Origin: Ardenticatenaceae bacterium
GTDB lineage: Bacteria; Chloroflexota; Anaerolineae; Promineifilales; Promineifilaceae
DNA: 64,000 bases
Reading direction: 5' to 3'
Assembly: GCA_020634215.1 (NCBI GenBank)
Contig: JACKCD010000001.1
Location: 1-64,000, forward strand
Made by a program: the position numbers and the translations under genes. The notes beneath the pieces were generated by a model that was not told where the DNA came from, ran no database searches, and worked only from the letters and a program-made list of their open reading frames with translations. The stretch's first letter is position 1; every line of letters begins with the position of its first letter. Shown here piece by piece: positions 16,508-25,609 of this stretch.

Positions 16508-18567
16508 CAGATTTCTTCCTCAGCGGGCAAAGGCAAAACGGCCGTTATCCGCGTGCCACCCGTCGCCAAACGTTGCATAGTGCAACTGCCACCCAATTCC
16601 GCAGCCCGTTCTTTCATAGAGATGAGACCCACACCAAAAACGGCCGTTTCTGGCAGCCCCACCCCATCATCCTCAATCACCAACTGCAACCCAGCTTCCA
16701 GACAAATTGTGATTTTACAGTGCGTTGCCTGGGCATGTTTAACCACATTGTTCACAGCCTCCTGCACAATGCGATAGGCCGCAACCTCTATCGCTGCGGG
16801 CAATGGGGGCAAATCGGCGGCTTCAAATTGGATGGCAAGCTGATGCTGAAACAGGTGCAGCGACTGGCGCAATGCCCCCATCAACCCCAATTCATCCAAT
16901 GCTGGCGGGCGCAGACCATAAACCAATTGACGTACATCAGCAACGGCCGTTTGCGCCTGCTCCATAATACTGTTCAGAATCACCTTCGTCTCGTTGGCGT
17001 CAACGTCGGCCAAATCACGCGCCGTGTCTGCCTGAAGAGCAACCGAGGCCAAAACAGGGCCTAAGCCATCATGCAGGTCGCGGCGCAGACGACGGCGTTC
17101 CTCTTCACGGCTGGTCACGATCTGCTGGCGTGACTGCTGTAATTCAAATGTCAGCTTGGCCGCCTGCACGGTCGTGGCCGAAAGCTGGGCAATAGTTGCC
17201 AGCAATCGCTCATCTTCCCGCGAAAAGCGTTCGCCCGGGCCACGCGGTGCTACAAACAGGCGGCCTACCTCCTGATTTTGGTGCAGCAGCGGAACCAAAA
17301 GCAAGTCATCAGTTTGGGAGCCGTAAACGGCAACAGGCTCCCACTGCGTCTGAGTCTTGGGCAGCCAAAGCGAAACGTGGGGCAGCTTTAAGGCCGTAGC
17401 AATCGTCTCCACCAGCGTGGGCAAGATGCGTTCGGGGCGGTCTACAGCTTCTAACTGTTGCGCCAGATGGGTAAGCATCCCCACCGGGTCGTCGCGCTGG
17501 CCGTACATGAGGCGATTAACGGCCATTTGCAGCCGCAGCCGCAGCGGTTGGAACAAAACAGCCACCACACCCGTCGCCACAAAGGCAATGACAGCACTAC
17601 CCTGTGCCTGCAATAGCGATCCAACACCACCCACCAGCAGCACATAAATGCCAATGGTGGTTCCCGTTAGCCCGCCATAAACCAGCGTGCGGTTAATAAG
17701 AACATCAATTTCAAACAGCCGATAGCGCAAAATGGCAATGCTAATGGTGGCGGGAATGGCGGCAATGCCCACAACACCCACCGCCTGCACAAAAAGGTGA
17801 CGCGGCCAATCGGACAAGGGGACTTCGTACACGGTGCCAAACCCCACCCAGACGGGCGGCGCAATAAGAACAGCCACAGCAATGCCGTACAGCACCCATT
17901 TGGTTTGCTGCCGTTCTTCCAGCGTGGAGACGCGGCGATAGCGGACGATTTGAGCCACCAAAAAACTGCCCCACAGCGTTAGCACGATTGGGCCAAACAG
18001 CCAGCCGGGCCAGTTGTTCGGGGTATAGGGGGAGGTCGGCCACAGATACCAACTACCAGAGAAGAGCAGCCAGCCAACGGCCGTTACCTTCGTCCAGCGT
18101 GGCACAAACTGCCCCGTTGGGAAAAGGTAGAAAAAGAGCATCCAGCCCAAATAGCCAAGCAAGGTGATGGACTCAACCGCATAGTAAAGAGGGCTGGGCG
18201 CGTCGGTTATGTCGCCCAACATCGCATCTTTGGTTTGGATAAGCAATCCGTTGTTGGCTCCCCACACAATCAGCACCAGCGAGGTGAGCCAGGCCATGCG
18301 GTTATGGGGCTGGCGGCGGAAGATGAGCAGGGCAACGGCCGTACATACCCCTACAAACAGCGCATCCAGCCCTGCCGTTACAGCCGCATACCAGCTTGGC
18401 GTGTTGGGAACGGCAGCTACTTCTTGGTAAAAGGCGGGGATGTTGGCAATGAACCAGAGGAGAACAACGGCCGTTAATACAAGCCAAACCAAACGGCTGA
18501 CAATGCGAATACGATCCTCCACTTGATCGTGTTCTCCTTGGTTCAGAACTGCCCTGCTTTTTTCCAT
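16507..18567 (-). CDS. Membrane sensor histidine kinase, HisKA_3 type
   Basis: About 686 residues. The N-terminal third has several membrane helices (for example WLVLTAVVLLWFIANIPAF and IGIYVLLVGGVGSLL). A GAF-like region follows (LVETIATALKLPHVSLWLP), then the HisKA_3 phosphorylation helix EERRRLRRDLHDGLGPVLAS with the phospho-His in DLHDG, then the HATPase region with AYRIVQEAVNNVVKHAQA and EDDGVGLPE. Such kinases pair with NarL regulators. ATG 18567 is chosen over an in-frame TTG at 18576; either start leaves the gene overlapping or touching the cupin stop. Ligand not deducible. Six exact AACGGCCGTT copies lie inside. Confidence 0.9.
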   Translation of the reverse strand: MEKSRAVLNQGEHDQVEDRIRIVSRLVWLVLTAVVLLWFIANIPAFYQEVAAVPNTPSWYAAVTAGLDALFVGVCTAVALLIFRRQPHNRMAWLTSLVLIVWGANNGLLIQTKDAMLGDITDAPSPLYYAVESITLLGYLGWMLFFYLFPTGQFVPRWTKVTAVGWLLFSGSWYLWPTSPYTPNNWPGWLFGPIVLTLWGSFLVAQIVRYRRVSTLEERQQTKWVLYGIAVAVLIAPPVWVGFGTVYEVPLSDWPRHLFVQAVGVVGIAAIPATISIAILRYRLFEIDVLINRTLVYGGLTGTTIGIYVLLVGGVGSLLQAQGSAVIAFVATGVVAVLFQPLRLRLQMAVNRLMYGQRDDPVGMLTHLAQQLEAVDRPERILPTLVETIATALKLPHVSLWLPKTQTQWEPVAVYGSQTDDLLLVPLLHQNQEVGRLFVAPRGPGERFSREDERLLATIAQLSATTVQAAKLTFELQQSRQQIVTSREEERRRLRRDLHDGLGPVLASVALQADTARDLADVDANETKVILNSIMEQAQTAVADVRQLVYGLRPPALDELGLMGALRQSLHLFQHQLAIQFEAADLPPLPAAIEVAAYRIVQEAVNNVVKHAQATHCKITICLEAGLQLVIEDDGVGLPETAVFGVGLISMKERAAELGGSCTMQRLATGGTRITAVLPLPAEEEI

Positions 18568-18572
18568 CGTCT

Positions 18573-19124
18573 TCAATCGCTGACCTGTGGATAGCGAGCT
18601 TTGTAGCCCAGCAAACGGCCGATTCCACCCAACGCCGCCACCAGCGCCTTTGTCATTACCACAGGCATACGCGGATCATAACTGTCGGCCAGCGGAGCCA
18701 CAACAGCTAATTGCAACAGGTTGGGCAACCCGTTGGCATTCACCTTGCCATCCTGCGCTAATCCAAACACCGTTTCCCAATAAGTTTGCAAATCACCCGG
18801 CGGACGGACATCGGTGATAAAGCACATCTCGCCATCGCCCGCATTCCAAAAAGTATGCGGTGTTTTGGGCAGGATGGTAACGCTTTGCCCAACATCTAGG
18901 ATTCGCCGTTCACCGTTCAAAATAACACCCAGTTTACCATGAACTGTTTCAAATCTTTCCTCACATTTTAGATGTTTGTGCAAGGGGATAGCTGGTTTGT
19001 CTTCTGGTTTTTCTACGGTGTATTCAATTTGCAGGAGTTCTCCATTTGTTTGAACTCCCGTTTGCAAAAAAGTGATGCGGTGGCCGATGGCCGGGTTTCT
19101 GATGGTGTGGTCTGTTTTAGGCAT
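18573..19124 (-). CDS. Cupin-domain protein
   Basis: A 183-residue cytosolic protein with one cupin barrel: PAIPLHKHLKCEERFETVHG carries the first motif (His-x-His, then Glu) and ILPKTPHTFWNAGDGE the second His. A C-terminal helical part of about 60 residues follows. AAAGGAG lies before the ATG. It is second in a four-gene minus-strand operon (membrane protein, cupin, kinase, regulator), suggesting it takes part in or is controlled by the same signalling route. Ligand unknown. Confidence 0.8.
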   Translation of the reverse strand: MPKTDHTIRNPAIGHRITFLQTGVQTNGELLQIEYTVEKPEDKPAIPLHKHLKCEERFETVHGKLGVILNGERRILDVGQSVTILPKTPHTFWNAGDGEMCFITDVRPPGDLQTYWETVFGLAQDGKVNANGLPNLLQLAVVAPLADSYDPRMPVVMTKALVAALGGIGRLLGYKARYPQVSD

Positions 19125-19184
19125 TGTTACTTTCTCCTTTATGGTTGTGTCACCAATGGCAAATAAACCTCATATTGGCTCGCC

Positions 19185-19769
19185 TCATCGCGCCACCTCT
19201 CCGGCAGCCATAGCCGATTCACTGGCCTGAGCATAAATTGCCAAACCCAACACCAGCCGCACCAGCCCCCAAAAGCCGATGGCATAACTGCCGGGTTCCC
19301 CATTGATGACAACAAAGGGAAACATAAATAAAAACGGGTATAGCCCTGTTAGCAATGGCATCCAGCGCGTCCAGCCTTGCCACTGTTTGGCTTGCAGCAC
19401 AGCAATGCCAGTTAGAACAAGACCAACGGCCGTTACAGGGGCTGCCGGAAAGAAGATGGGGGCAAGTTCACCCAAAATAAGTGAGTGCGCTTCGCCCAAC
19501 ACAAACAGTAAATGCCCCAACGCCCCCAAGCCAAAGGCAACCTTGCCAAAAGTTCCCTGCCCCACACCACCGCTTTGCCAAATACCAAAGAAGCCAATCA
19601 GCAGCAGCGTCTGCACAATGATGAAGATAGTCTCAGCAATGGAAAAGGCTGTAGTGTGTTCTTCAGACCAGGGAAACCTTACCAAGATACTGCCGACAAT
19701 GAATAAGAACCAGATAGCACCACCAATGGCGTATAAAGTTCCTGCCCGTTTTATTGTTTGTCTGTTCAT
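19185..19769 (-). CDS. Multi-pass membrane protein, unknown family
   Basis: A 194-residue protein with about six hydrophobic helices (AIGGAIWFLFIVGSILVRF, IFIIVQTLLLIGFFGIW, VAFGLGALGHLLFVLGEAHS and others). I do not recognise the family; it is similar in style to small DUF4386-like membrane proteins. ATG 19769 follows GGAGGTAAAAATC, a clear ribosome site; longer frames up to 19,955 would run back through the tetR promoter. It heads the cupin/kinase operon and is divergent from tetR. Confidence 0.65.
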   Translation of the reverse strand: MNRQTIKRAGTLYAIGGAIWFLFIVGSILVRFPWSEEHTTAFSIAETIFIIVQTLLLIGFFGIWQSGGVGQGTFGKVAFGLGALGHLLFVLGEAHSLILGELAPIFFPAAPVTAVGLVLTGIAVLQAKQWQGWTRWMPLLTGLYPFLFMFPFVVINGEPGSYAIGFWGLVRLVLGLAIYAQASESAMAAGEVAR

Positions 19770-19934
19770 GATTTTTACCTCCGTTTTGGAATGGGTTAAA
19801 AGATGAACAGAGTGTGGCAGAACGGCCGTCCCAACCACAAGGGACAGTGTCCCAAATCTCTTGGGCAGGTGTATAGAATGTGCAAATGACAAACAAGTAT
19901 ATGGGTCACAAAACCGGCCGTTAGATTTTGCCTC

Positions 19935-19965
19935 TTGACACTTACATACATACATGATAGTATGT
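19935..19965 (+). promoter_or_regulatory. tetR promoter with overlapping TetR-type operator
   Basis: TTGACA (19,935-19,940), 17 bases, TAGTAT (19,958-19,963) is a near-consensus promoter. The palindrome ACATAC-ATGATA-GTATGT (19,948-19,965) covers the -10 box. The same half-sites with the same 6-base spacer recur before the CPBP gene at 20,609, so this is very likely the operator of the TetR protein, which would repress itself. Confidence 0.75.
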
Positions 19966-19970
19966 TAACT

Positions 19971-20579
19971 ATGAGACGGACAACGGAAGAAGCCGCCCAA
20001 ACACGACAGGATATTTTGGAAGCTGCATTATCGGTTTTCAGCCAAAAGGGGTATCATGCCACCCGCCTGGCCGACATCGCTAACGCAGCCAATGTCACTA
20101 GAGGGGCGATTTACCATCACTTTGAAAACAAGGCCAAGCTGTACAACGATCTCATCACTGAGGCCTCGACAATCGGGAGCAGCGCAATACAGGAAGCAAT
20201 GGCAAGTGGCGGCAGCTTCACGGAAATCTGTGCGCACATCTTAATCAACTCGTTGACTTTATTGGAGAAGAATCGCCAAATGCGACAAATTACCGAGTTG
20301 ACGTTATTCAAGACCGGACATGATCCAGAATTGCTAGAGTTTGAAGCCATGCGGCAGCAACAAGCGATCACAGTTGTAGAAGGGGTTGCCATGTTGATGC
20401 AACAGGGCATTCAAAATGGAGATTTACGGTCTGATCTAGACCCTTTTGACGTAGCACGGGCCTTTATTGCCTTTAAAAACGGCTTGATCAGCTTATGGCT
20501 TAGTAACCGCGAGGCATTTTCGCTTGCGGCACAAGCCCCTAAGTTTGCGGCAATATTCTTGCAGGGAATTGCCGCCTAA
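19971..20579 (+). CDS. TetR/AcrR-family transcriptional repressor
   Basis: About 202 residues. The N-terminal TetR helix-turn-helix is textbook: TRQDILEAALSVFSQKGYHA, then TRLADIANAANVTRGAIYHH and FENKAKLY. The C-terminal ligand domain resembles AcrR/TtgR proteins that control efflux or membrane-stress genes. Start at ATG 19971 or ATG 19962; the promoter places the transcript start at about 19,970, so translation may be leaderless. The nearly identical operators upstream of this gene and of the CPBP gene suggest autoregulation and joint control of its downstream neighbour. Confidence 0.9.
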   Translation: MRRTTEEAAQTRQDILEAALSVFSQKGYHATRLADIANAANVTRGAIYHHFENKAKLYNDLITEASTIGSSAIQEAMASGGSFTEICAHILINSLTLLEKNRQMRQITELTLFKTGHDPELLEFEAMRQQQAITVVEGVAMLMQQGIQNGDLRSDLDPFDVARAFIAFKNGLISLWLSNREAFSLAAQAPKFAAIFLQGIAA

Positions 20580-20597
20580 ATTGCGGCAGATATTTTT

Positions 20598-20627
20598 TTG
20601 TCAAATTTACATACAGTCTTGTATGTA
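20598..20627 (+). promoter_or_regulatory. Second TetR operator and promoter, before CPBP gene
   Basis: TTGTCA (20,598), then 18 bases, TATGTA (20,622). The palindrome ACATAC-AGTCTT-GTATGT (20,609-20,626) overlaps the spacer and -10, matching the tetR operator half-sites and spacing exactly. Confidence 0.7.
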
Positions 20628-20648
20628 TCATAAAAGGAGAACAAGATC

Positions 20649-21470
20649 ATGCTACAAACACACGTTATTCGTAATCAACATAGTAATCACATGGAACTGG
20701 ACACAAAGGATGGTGGGCAACGGCCGTTGCGCTGGTGGCAAACCACCCTCGCCTTTGGAATTCCGTCATTCGTGATGGTCATTAGCATTCATTGGGTAAT
20801 TCCATTATTACAGATCATCGGACTGACACCATTTGAAAGCATGGTTGTCGGCTACAGCGTACCCATGGCCTTGATGCTGACAGCGGCCCTGGTCATGTCT
20901 CACAAAGCTGATGGCTATCCGCTAACATGGCCAGCCTTCAGTCAGCGTTTTCGCTATCCACGCCTCACGTTCAGAGCGATTTTGCAAGGGTTGGGACTAT
21001 TTGCGGTGATCATGGTTGGCTATGGTCTATTGAATGCCGTAGCAACGATGGCAACACAGGGCTGGATGCCTATACCCGATTATCTACCAGCATTACTCGA
21101 CCCACGGGTAGCATTAACAACGGCCGTATTAGACAACATGGTTGGGGGGCACATTTCAGGCAACTGGGGTGTTGTGATTCTCTATTTCATCATGTTTTTC
21201 TTTAACATTGTCGGCGAAGAATTGTGGTGGCGTGGCTACTTGCTCCCACGGCAAGAAGCAACACATGGTCGCTATGCTTGGGTGTGGCACGGGCTGCTAT
21301 GGACAGCCTTCCACGTTCACAAATGGTGGGACTTGATTGGTTTGCTCGCCGTTTGTTTACCAATGGCGTATGTTTCGCAACGGACAAAGAACAACTGGCC
21401 CGCTTTCATCGCCCACGCTTTGTTCAATGGGCTGGGGTGGCTGGTAATGATTGTTGCCATCATGAGTTAA
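20649..21470 (+). CDS. CPBP-family intramembrane metalloprotease
   Basis: A 273-residue membrane protein of the CAAX-protease/bacteriocin-processing (Abi) family. The catalytic motifs are EELWWRGYLLPRQE (EExxxR), then FHVHKWW (FxxxH), then HALFNGLGW. There are about seven to eight membrane helices. In bacteria the family is linked to self-immunity, signalling or processing of small peptides. AAAGGAG before the ATG. The preceding TetR-type operator predicts induction by the ligand of that regulator. Confidence 0.85.
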   Translation: MLQTHVIRNQHSNHMELDTKDGGQRPLRWWQTTLAFGIPSFVMVISIHWVIPLLQIIGLTPFESMVVGYSVPMALMLTAALVMSHKADGYPLTWPAFSQRFRYPRLTFRAILQGLGLFAVIMVGYGLLNAVATMATQGWMPIPDYLPALLDPRVALTTAVLDNMVGGHISGNWGVVILYFIMFFFNIVGEELWWRGYLLPRQEATHGRYAWVWHGLLWTAFHVHKWWDLIGLLAVCLPMAYVSQRTKNNWPAFIAHALFNGLGWLVMIVAIMS

Positions 21471-21503
21471 ACAAGGTCTCAACGCAATCAAACAAAATGC
21501 AGG

Positions 21504-21530
21504 AGAGCAACCACAAGGGTTGCTCTTTTT
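21504..21530 (+). terminator. Rho-independent terminator after CPBP gene
   Basis: AGAGCAACC, five-base loop, GGTTGCTCT followed by TTTT. A nine-base perfect stem with a T tract 34 bases after the CPBP stop codon. Confidence 0.8.
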
Positions 21531-21603
21531 ACTCTGTTTGGATTCGGTTGGTCTCCCTTTTGGGATACAATCAGGGCGAAAAAGACAGGTAAGGAATATC
21601 GCG

Positions 21604-21882
21604 ATGATGGACACTTACTTTTTTGGCGAATGGCTAAAACAGCGGCGCAAGCAGCTGCGTTTGACACAGCGGGAAGTGGCAACGGCCGTTTACTGCTCGC
21701 TTGCCATGATCAAAAAAATCGAGGCCGACGAACGCCAACCCTCAGCCGAACTCGCCCAAGCCCTCGACGAAACCCTGCAAATCCCCACCGACCAGCACGA
21801 CGTTTTTGTCGAAATCGCCCGAGGGGAACGGCCGTTAACTTCTTTACCTTTTTTGAAAACAATGAGCGGGGGCATGTGGTGA
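21604..21882 (+). pseudogene. XRE regulator, N-terminal fragment
   Basis: The frame encodes a full XRE domain (GEWLKQRRKQLRLTQREVA, TAVYCSLAMIKKIEADERQP, then ALDETLQIPTDQHDVFVEIA) of the type fused to NB-ARC ATPases, but stops after 92 residues at SGGMW, just before an AACGGCCGTT at 21,884. A stand-alone XRE protein of this size is possible. The C-terminal phrase RGERPLTSLP is where longer STAND homologues normally lead into the ATPase linker, so truncation is more likely. Its promoter and leader match those of the 15,724 fragment. Two further AACGGCCGTT copies lie within it. Confidence 0.6.
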
Positions 21883-22006
21883 AACGGCCGTTGCCCCAGC
21901 CCAGCAACAAACAGTAGAAGAGCTTCTTCTAAGGCTGCCTAGAAAGTCAAGACAGAAATTTGGGCAACTTTAAGGTAGGTTTACTCCATTTGGATTCTTT
22001 AACAAT

Positions 22007-22741
22007 TCATCCCTCGGTGGGCAAGGCGACCACCGGGGAGCCGGTAAGGTAAACCTCGGCCGGGGTGTGATAACCAAGAGACTCGTGCAGTCGCTTCTCA
22101 TTATAAAAGGTGAAGTAAGCGGCAATCCCTAACCGTACCTGACGCGGTGTTTCATAATCGTGCAAATAGACCTCCTCGTATTTCAGCGAACGCCACAGCC
22201 GTTCCGTAAAAATGTTGTCCAGTGCCCGCCCCCGACCATCCATGCTGATGCGGACATCGGCAGCCAACAGGCGGTGGGTGTATTGGGGGCTGGTAAAATG
22301 GCTGCCTTGGTTACTATTGCAAATGACTGGCGTGGCCTGTGCCAGTGCCTGGTCTACAGCAGCCAGCACAAATGGCATTTCCAGGATGTCATTCAACTGC
22401 CAACTGAGGACATAACGCGAATACCAGTCTAGGATTGCCACCAGATAGAGCCAACCACGCCGTAGCCGAATATAGAGCCTGTCCTGAACTTGCCGAGGGA
22501 TGATGTCTATTCCCCAGATATGATTAAGGTAGCTGGCCGTGATATTTTTGAGCAAATACGGGTAAACTTTGTCCGCCAGCCGCCGTTTACTGAGGTTAGG
22601 CTGGGGGTAAATGGCCTGCAAACCCATTTCTCGCATGTATTGTCTGACCGTTTCGCGGCAAACAGCGTGTCCTTCCCGTTGCAGTTGTGCTGTTACCTTG
22701 CGTGAGCCAAGGTTGCCTTTTTTCTGTCCGAATTCTCTAGG
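22007..22741 (-). mobile_element. IS3-family transposase (OrfB) remnant
   Basis: An rve/DDE integrase core: WGIDIIPRQVQDRLYIRLR holds the first Asp, NSNQGSHFTSPQY is the place of the second and IFTERLWRSLKYEEVY holds the Glu. The second catalytic Asp (normally SDQGSQ) is Asn here, so the enzyme should be inactive. The frame is open upstream of the ATG at 22,636 (FGQKKGNLGSRKVTAQLQRE) to a stop at about 22,741, showing that the N-terminal part is lost. No OrfA and no clear terminal inverted repeats are seen. It contains no AACGGCCGTT. Confidence 0.8.
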
Positions 22742-22808
22742 CCATTATACAGGCGGGTGGGGGAACAGAGTCATACGAAAAGTAGATGATGGGTGTAGAG
22801 AGTACACC

Positions 22809-25490
22809 CTACATTGCCAACGTGGCCTGGGCAGCGGCCAGGCGGGCGATGGGGACACGGAAGGGGGAGCAGCTCACATAATCGATGCCGATGCGGTGAC
22901 AGAAGGCGATGCTTTTGGGTTCGCCGCCATGTTCACCACAAATCCCTATCTTGAGGTCGGGCTTGGTTTCGCGGCCTCGGCTGGTACCAATTTGGACGAG
23001 TTCACCAACGCCGCTTTGGTCGAGCACCTGGAAAGGATCATCGGGGAGTAGTTTGGCCTGGATGTAGTGGGAGAGGAAGCGGGCGCTGTCGTCGCGGCTG
23101 AGGCCAAAGGTGGTTTGGGTCAGGTCGTTGGTGCCAAAACTAAAGAAGTCGGCGTGCTGGGCGATTCGGCCGGCCGTCAGGGCAGCGCGGGGAAGTTCAA
23201 TCATCGTGCCAATGCTATAGGCCATGGTCATGCCGTGTGCACCCAGTACATCCGTGGCAACTGTTGCCACAAGCTGGCGCTGGTGTGCCAATTCGGTTTC
23301 GGTGGCAACAAGTGGGATCATGATTTCGGGGATGACGGTGGCTCCTTCAGCTTGGGCGGTGCAGGCCGCTTCAAAAATGGCGCGGGCCTGCATGGTGGTG
23401 ACTTCGGGGTAGACCAGTCCGAGGCGGCAGCCGCGATGCCCCAGCATGGGGTTAGCCTCGCGCAGCCGTTCCACCTGGCGCAGCAGCCGCTCTTTTTCCC
23501 AGATTTGGCGCAAGTGTTGGTCAATTTCGTTAAAGCTGTTGGCTTGCTGCATTTTAAGCTTTAGCTCGAATAGCTCGGCCTGTAGTTCCTCAAAATTGGG
23601 CAGAAATTCATGCAGCGGTGGGTCGAGCAGGCGGATGGTGACGGGGAGGCCGTTCATGGCGCGGAAAATTTCGACAAAATCTTGCCGTTGGATGGGGAGG
23701 AGTTTGTCGAGGGCGGCTTCACGGCTGGCAAGATCTTCGGCCAAAATCATTTCGCGCATGATGGCAAGTCGCTCATCGCCAAAAAACATGTGTTCGGTGC
23801 GGCACAGGCCAATGCCCTCGGCACCAAAGCTGCGGGCGGTGGTGGCATCGGGGCCGGTGTCGGCGTTGGCGCGGACTTTGAGGCGGCGTACTTGGTCGGC
23901 CCAGCCCATGAGGGTGTGGAAATGTTCGCCGAGTTCGGGCTGTTTGGTGGGGACTTCGCCCAGCAGCACTTGGCCGGTGGAGCCGTCTACGGTGATCCAG
24001 TCGCCGCGCCGGATTTCGTGGCCGCCCACGTGGAGGATGCCTTGTTCGGCATTGATGTGGAGGTCGCCCGCGCCGACGACGCAGGGGGTTCCCATGCCGC
24101 GTGCAACAACGGCGGCGTGGGAGGTCATGCCGCCACGGGCGGTGAGGATGGCTTTGGCGACGACCATGCCGTGGAAGTCATCGGGGCTGGTTTCGTGGCG
24201 GACGAGGATGATGGGTTGGCCTTCAGCCGCTTTTTCTTCAGCATCATCGGGGTTAAAGACGATACGGCCGGCCGCTGCGCCGGGGCTGGCGGGCAGGCCG
24301 GTTGTGAGAACGGTTAACGCGGCACTAGTGTCTACGGTGGGGTGGAGAAGCTGGTCAAGCTGGTTGGGTTCGACGCGCATGATGGCGGTGTGCTGGTCAA
24401 TTAGCCTCTCTTGCTCCATTTCGACGGCAATGCGAACGGCCGCTGCACCGGTGCGTTTGCCGGTGCGGGTTTGCAGCAGCCACAGTTTGCCTTGTTCAAT
24501 GGTGAACTCGATGTCTTGCATGTTTTGGTAATGTTTTTCAAGCTGCCCGGTGATGGTGAGGAGCTGCTGGTGTACGCCGGGCATGTCGGTGGCGAGTTGG
24601 GCGATGGGGTGGGGGGTGCGGATGCCAGCCACCACGTCTTCGCCTTGGGCGTTGAGGAGGTATTCGCCGTAGAGCTGGTTTTCGCCGGTGGAGGGGTTGC
24701 GGGTGAAGGCGACCCCTGTGCCGCTGTCCCAGCCGAGGTTGCCGAAGACCATGGCCTGGACGTTAACGGCCGTTCCCAACTCATCGGAAATGCGGTGAAT
24801 GCGGCGATAATCCTGAGCGCGGCGGCCGTTCCATGAGTCAAACACAGCCGCAATCGCCATCCGAAGCTGTTCATACGGGTCTTGGGGAAATTCATCACCG
24901 TGACGGTCGGAGAAAACAATCAGTTTATAGGCTTCAATTAATTCTGTTAGTTGATCTGGCGTAAGATCCGTGTCGCGGCCATGTTTGGTTTGTGCCTTGA
25001 AGCGGTTGAGGGTGCGCTCAAACTTATCCATACCCACGCCAATGACAATGTTGGCAAACATCGAGATAAAGCGGCGGTAGGCATCAAGGGCAAAGCGGCG
25101 GTCGCCGGTGAGGGTGGCAAGCCCCTCCACCGTTTCATCATTTAAACCCAAATTCAACACGGTGTCCATCATGCCAGGCATGGAGATAGCCGCGCCGGAG
25201 CGAACGGAGACGAGCAGCGGGTTTTGCGGGTCGCCGAATTGTTTGCCGGTAAGTGCTTCGACCTCGCGCAGGGCGGCTTGGGCCTGGCTCCACATGCCTT
25301 CAGGGAACTGGCGCTGGTAGGCACTGTAGGCGTTGCACGCTTCGGTGGTGATGGTGAAGCCGGGGGGGACGGGGAGGCCAACGCGCACCATTTCGGCAAC
25401 GTTGGCTCCTTTGCCGCCAAGCAAAGCTTTCATGTTGGCTTGACCTTGGCTGAATAAGTAGACCCATTGATGATCGCGGTTCTCGAACAT
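22809..25490 (-). CDS. ppdK: Pyruvate, phosphate dikinase
   Basis: About 893 residues, normal for the family. It interconverts pyruvate, ATP and phosphate with phosphoenolpyruvate, AMP and pyrophosphate in the cytosol. The N-terminal ATP-grasp part starts LFSQGQANMKALLGGKGANV. The swivelling phospho-His lies in GGMTSHAAVVARGMGTPCVV. The C-terminal PEP-binding barrel has GLCRTEHMF and ends near ICGEHGGEP, which contains the active-site Cys. ATG 25490 follows AGGAGAAACACA; longer frames lack a ribosome site. It allows gluconeogenic or PPi-linked glycolytic carbon flow. Long antisense open frames here are by-products of codon bias. Confidence 0.95.
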   Translation of the reverse strand: MFENRDHQWVYLFSQGQANMKALLGGKGANVAEMVRVGLPVPPGFTITTEACNAYSAYQRQFPEGMWSQAQAALREVEALTGKQFGDPQNPLLVSVRSGAAISMPGMMDTVLNLGLNDETVEGLATLTGDRRFALDAYRRFISMFANIVIGVGMDKFERTLNRFKAQTKHGRDTDLTPDQLTELIEAYKLIVFSDRHGDEFPQDPYEQLRMAIAAVFDSWNGRRAQDYRRIHRISDELGTAVNVQAMVFGNLGWDSGTGVAFTRNPSTGENQLYGEYLLNAQGEDVVAGIRTPHPIAQLATDMPGVHQQLLTITGQLEKHYQNMQDIEFTIEQGKLWLLQTRTGKRTGAAAVRIAVEMEQERLIDQHTAIMRVEPNQLDQLLHPTVDTSAALTVLTTGLPASPGAAAGRIVFNPDDAEEKAAEGQPIILVRHETSPDDFHGMVVAKAILTARGGMTSHAAVVARGMGTPCVVGAGDLHINAEQGILHVGGHEIRRGDWITVDGSTGQVLLGEVPTKQPELGEHFHTLMGWADQVRRLKVRANADTGPDATTARSFGAEGIGLCRTEHMFFGDERLAIMREMILAEDLASREAALDKLLPIQRQDFVEIFRAMNGLPVTIRLLDPPLHEFLPNFEELQAELFELKLKMQQANSFNEIDQHLRQIWEKERLLRQVERLREANPMLGHRGCRLGLVYPEVTTMQARAIFEAACTAQAEGATVIPEIMIPLVATETELAHQRQLVATVATDVLGAHGMTMAYSIGTMIELPRAALTAGRIAQHADFFSFGTNDLTQTTFGLSRDDSARFLSHYIQAKLLPDDPFQVLDQSGVGELVQIGTSRGRETKPDLKIGICGEHGGEPKSIAFCHRIGIDYVSCSPFRVPIARLAAAQATLAM

Positions 25491-25609
25491 TGTGTTTCTC
25501 CTGGTGGGTGAGTGGGTAAAGGGGCAAGAAGGCTCCTTTTGTGGAATATTATAGGAAAACGGCCGTTTTCCGGTCAAGCACTGGAACGCACCTCTGATAT
25601 AATCCCGCC

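Noticed and set aside
23446..24531. A 361-residue plus-strand open frame opposite ppdK
   Set aside because: Ser/Arg-rich shadow of the dikinase frame with no recognisable motif; ppdK is complete on the other strand.
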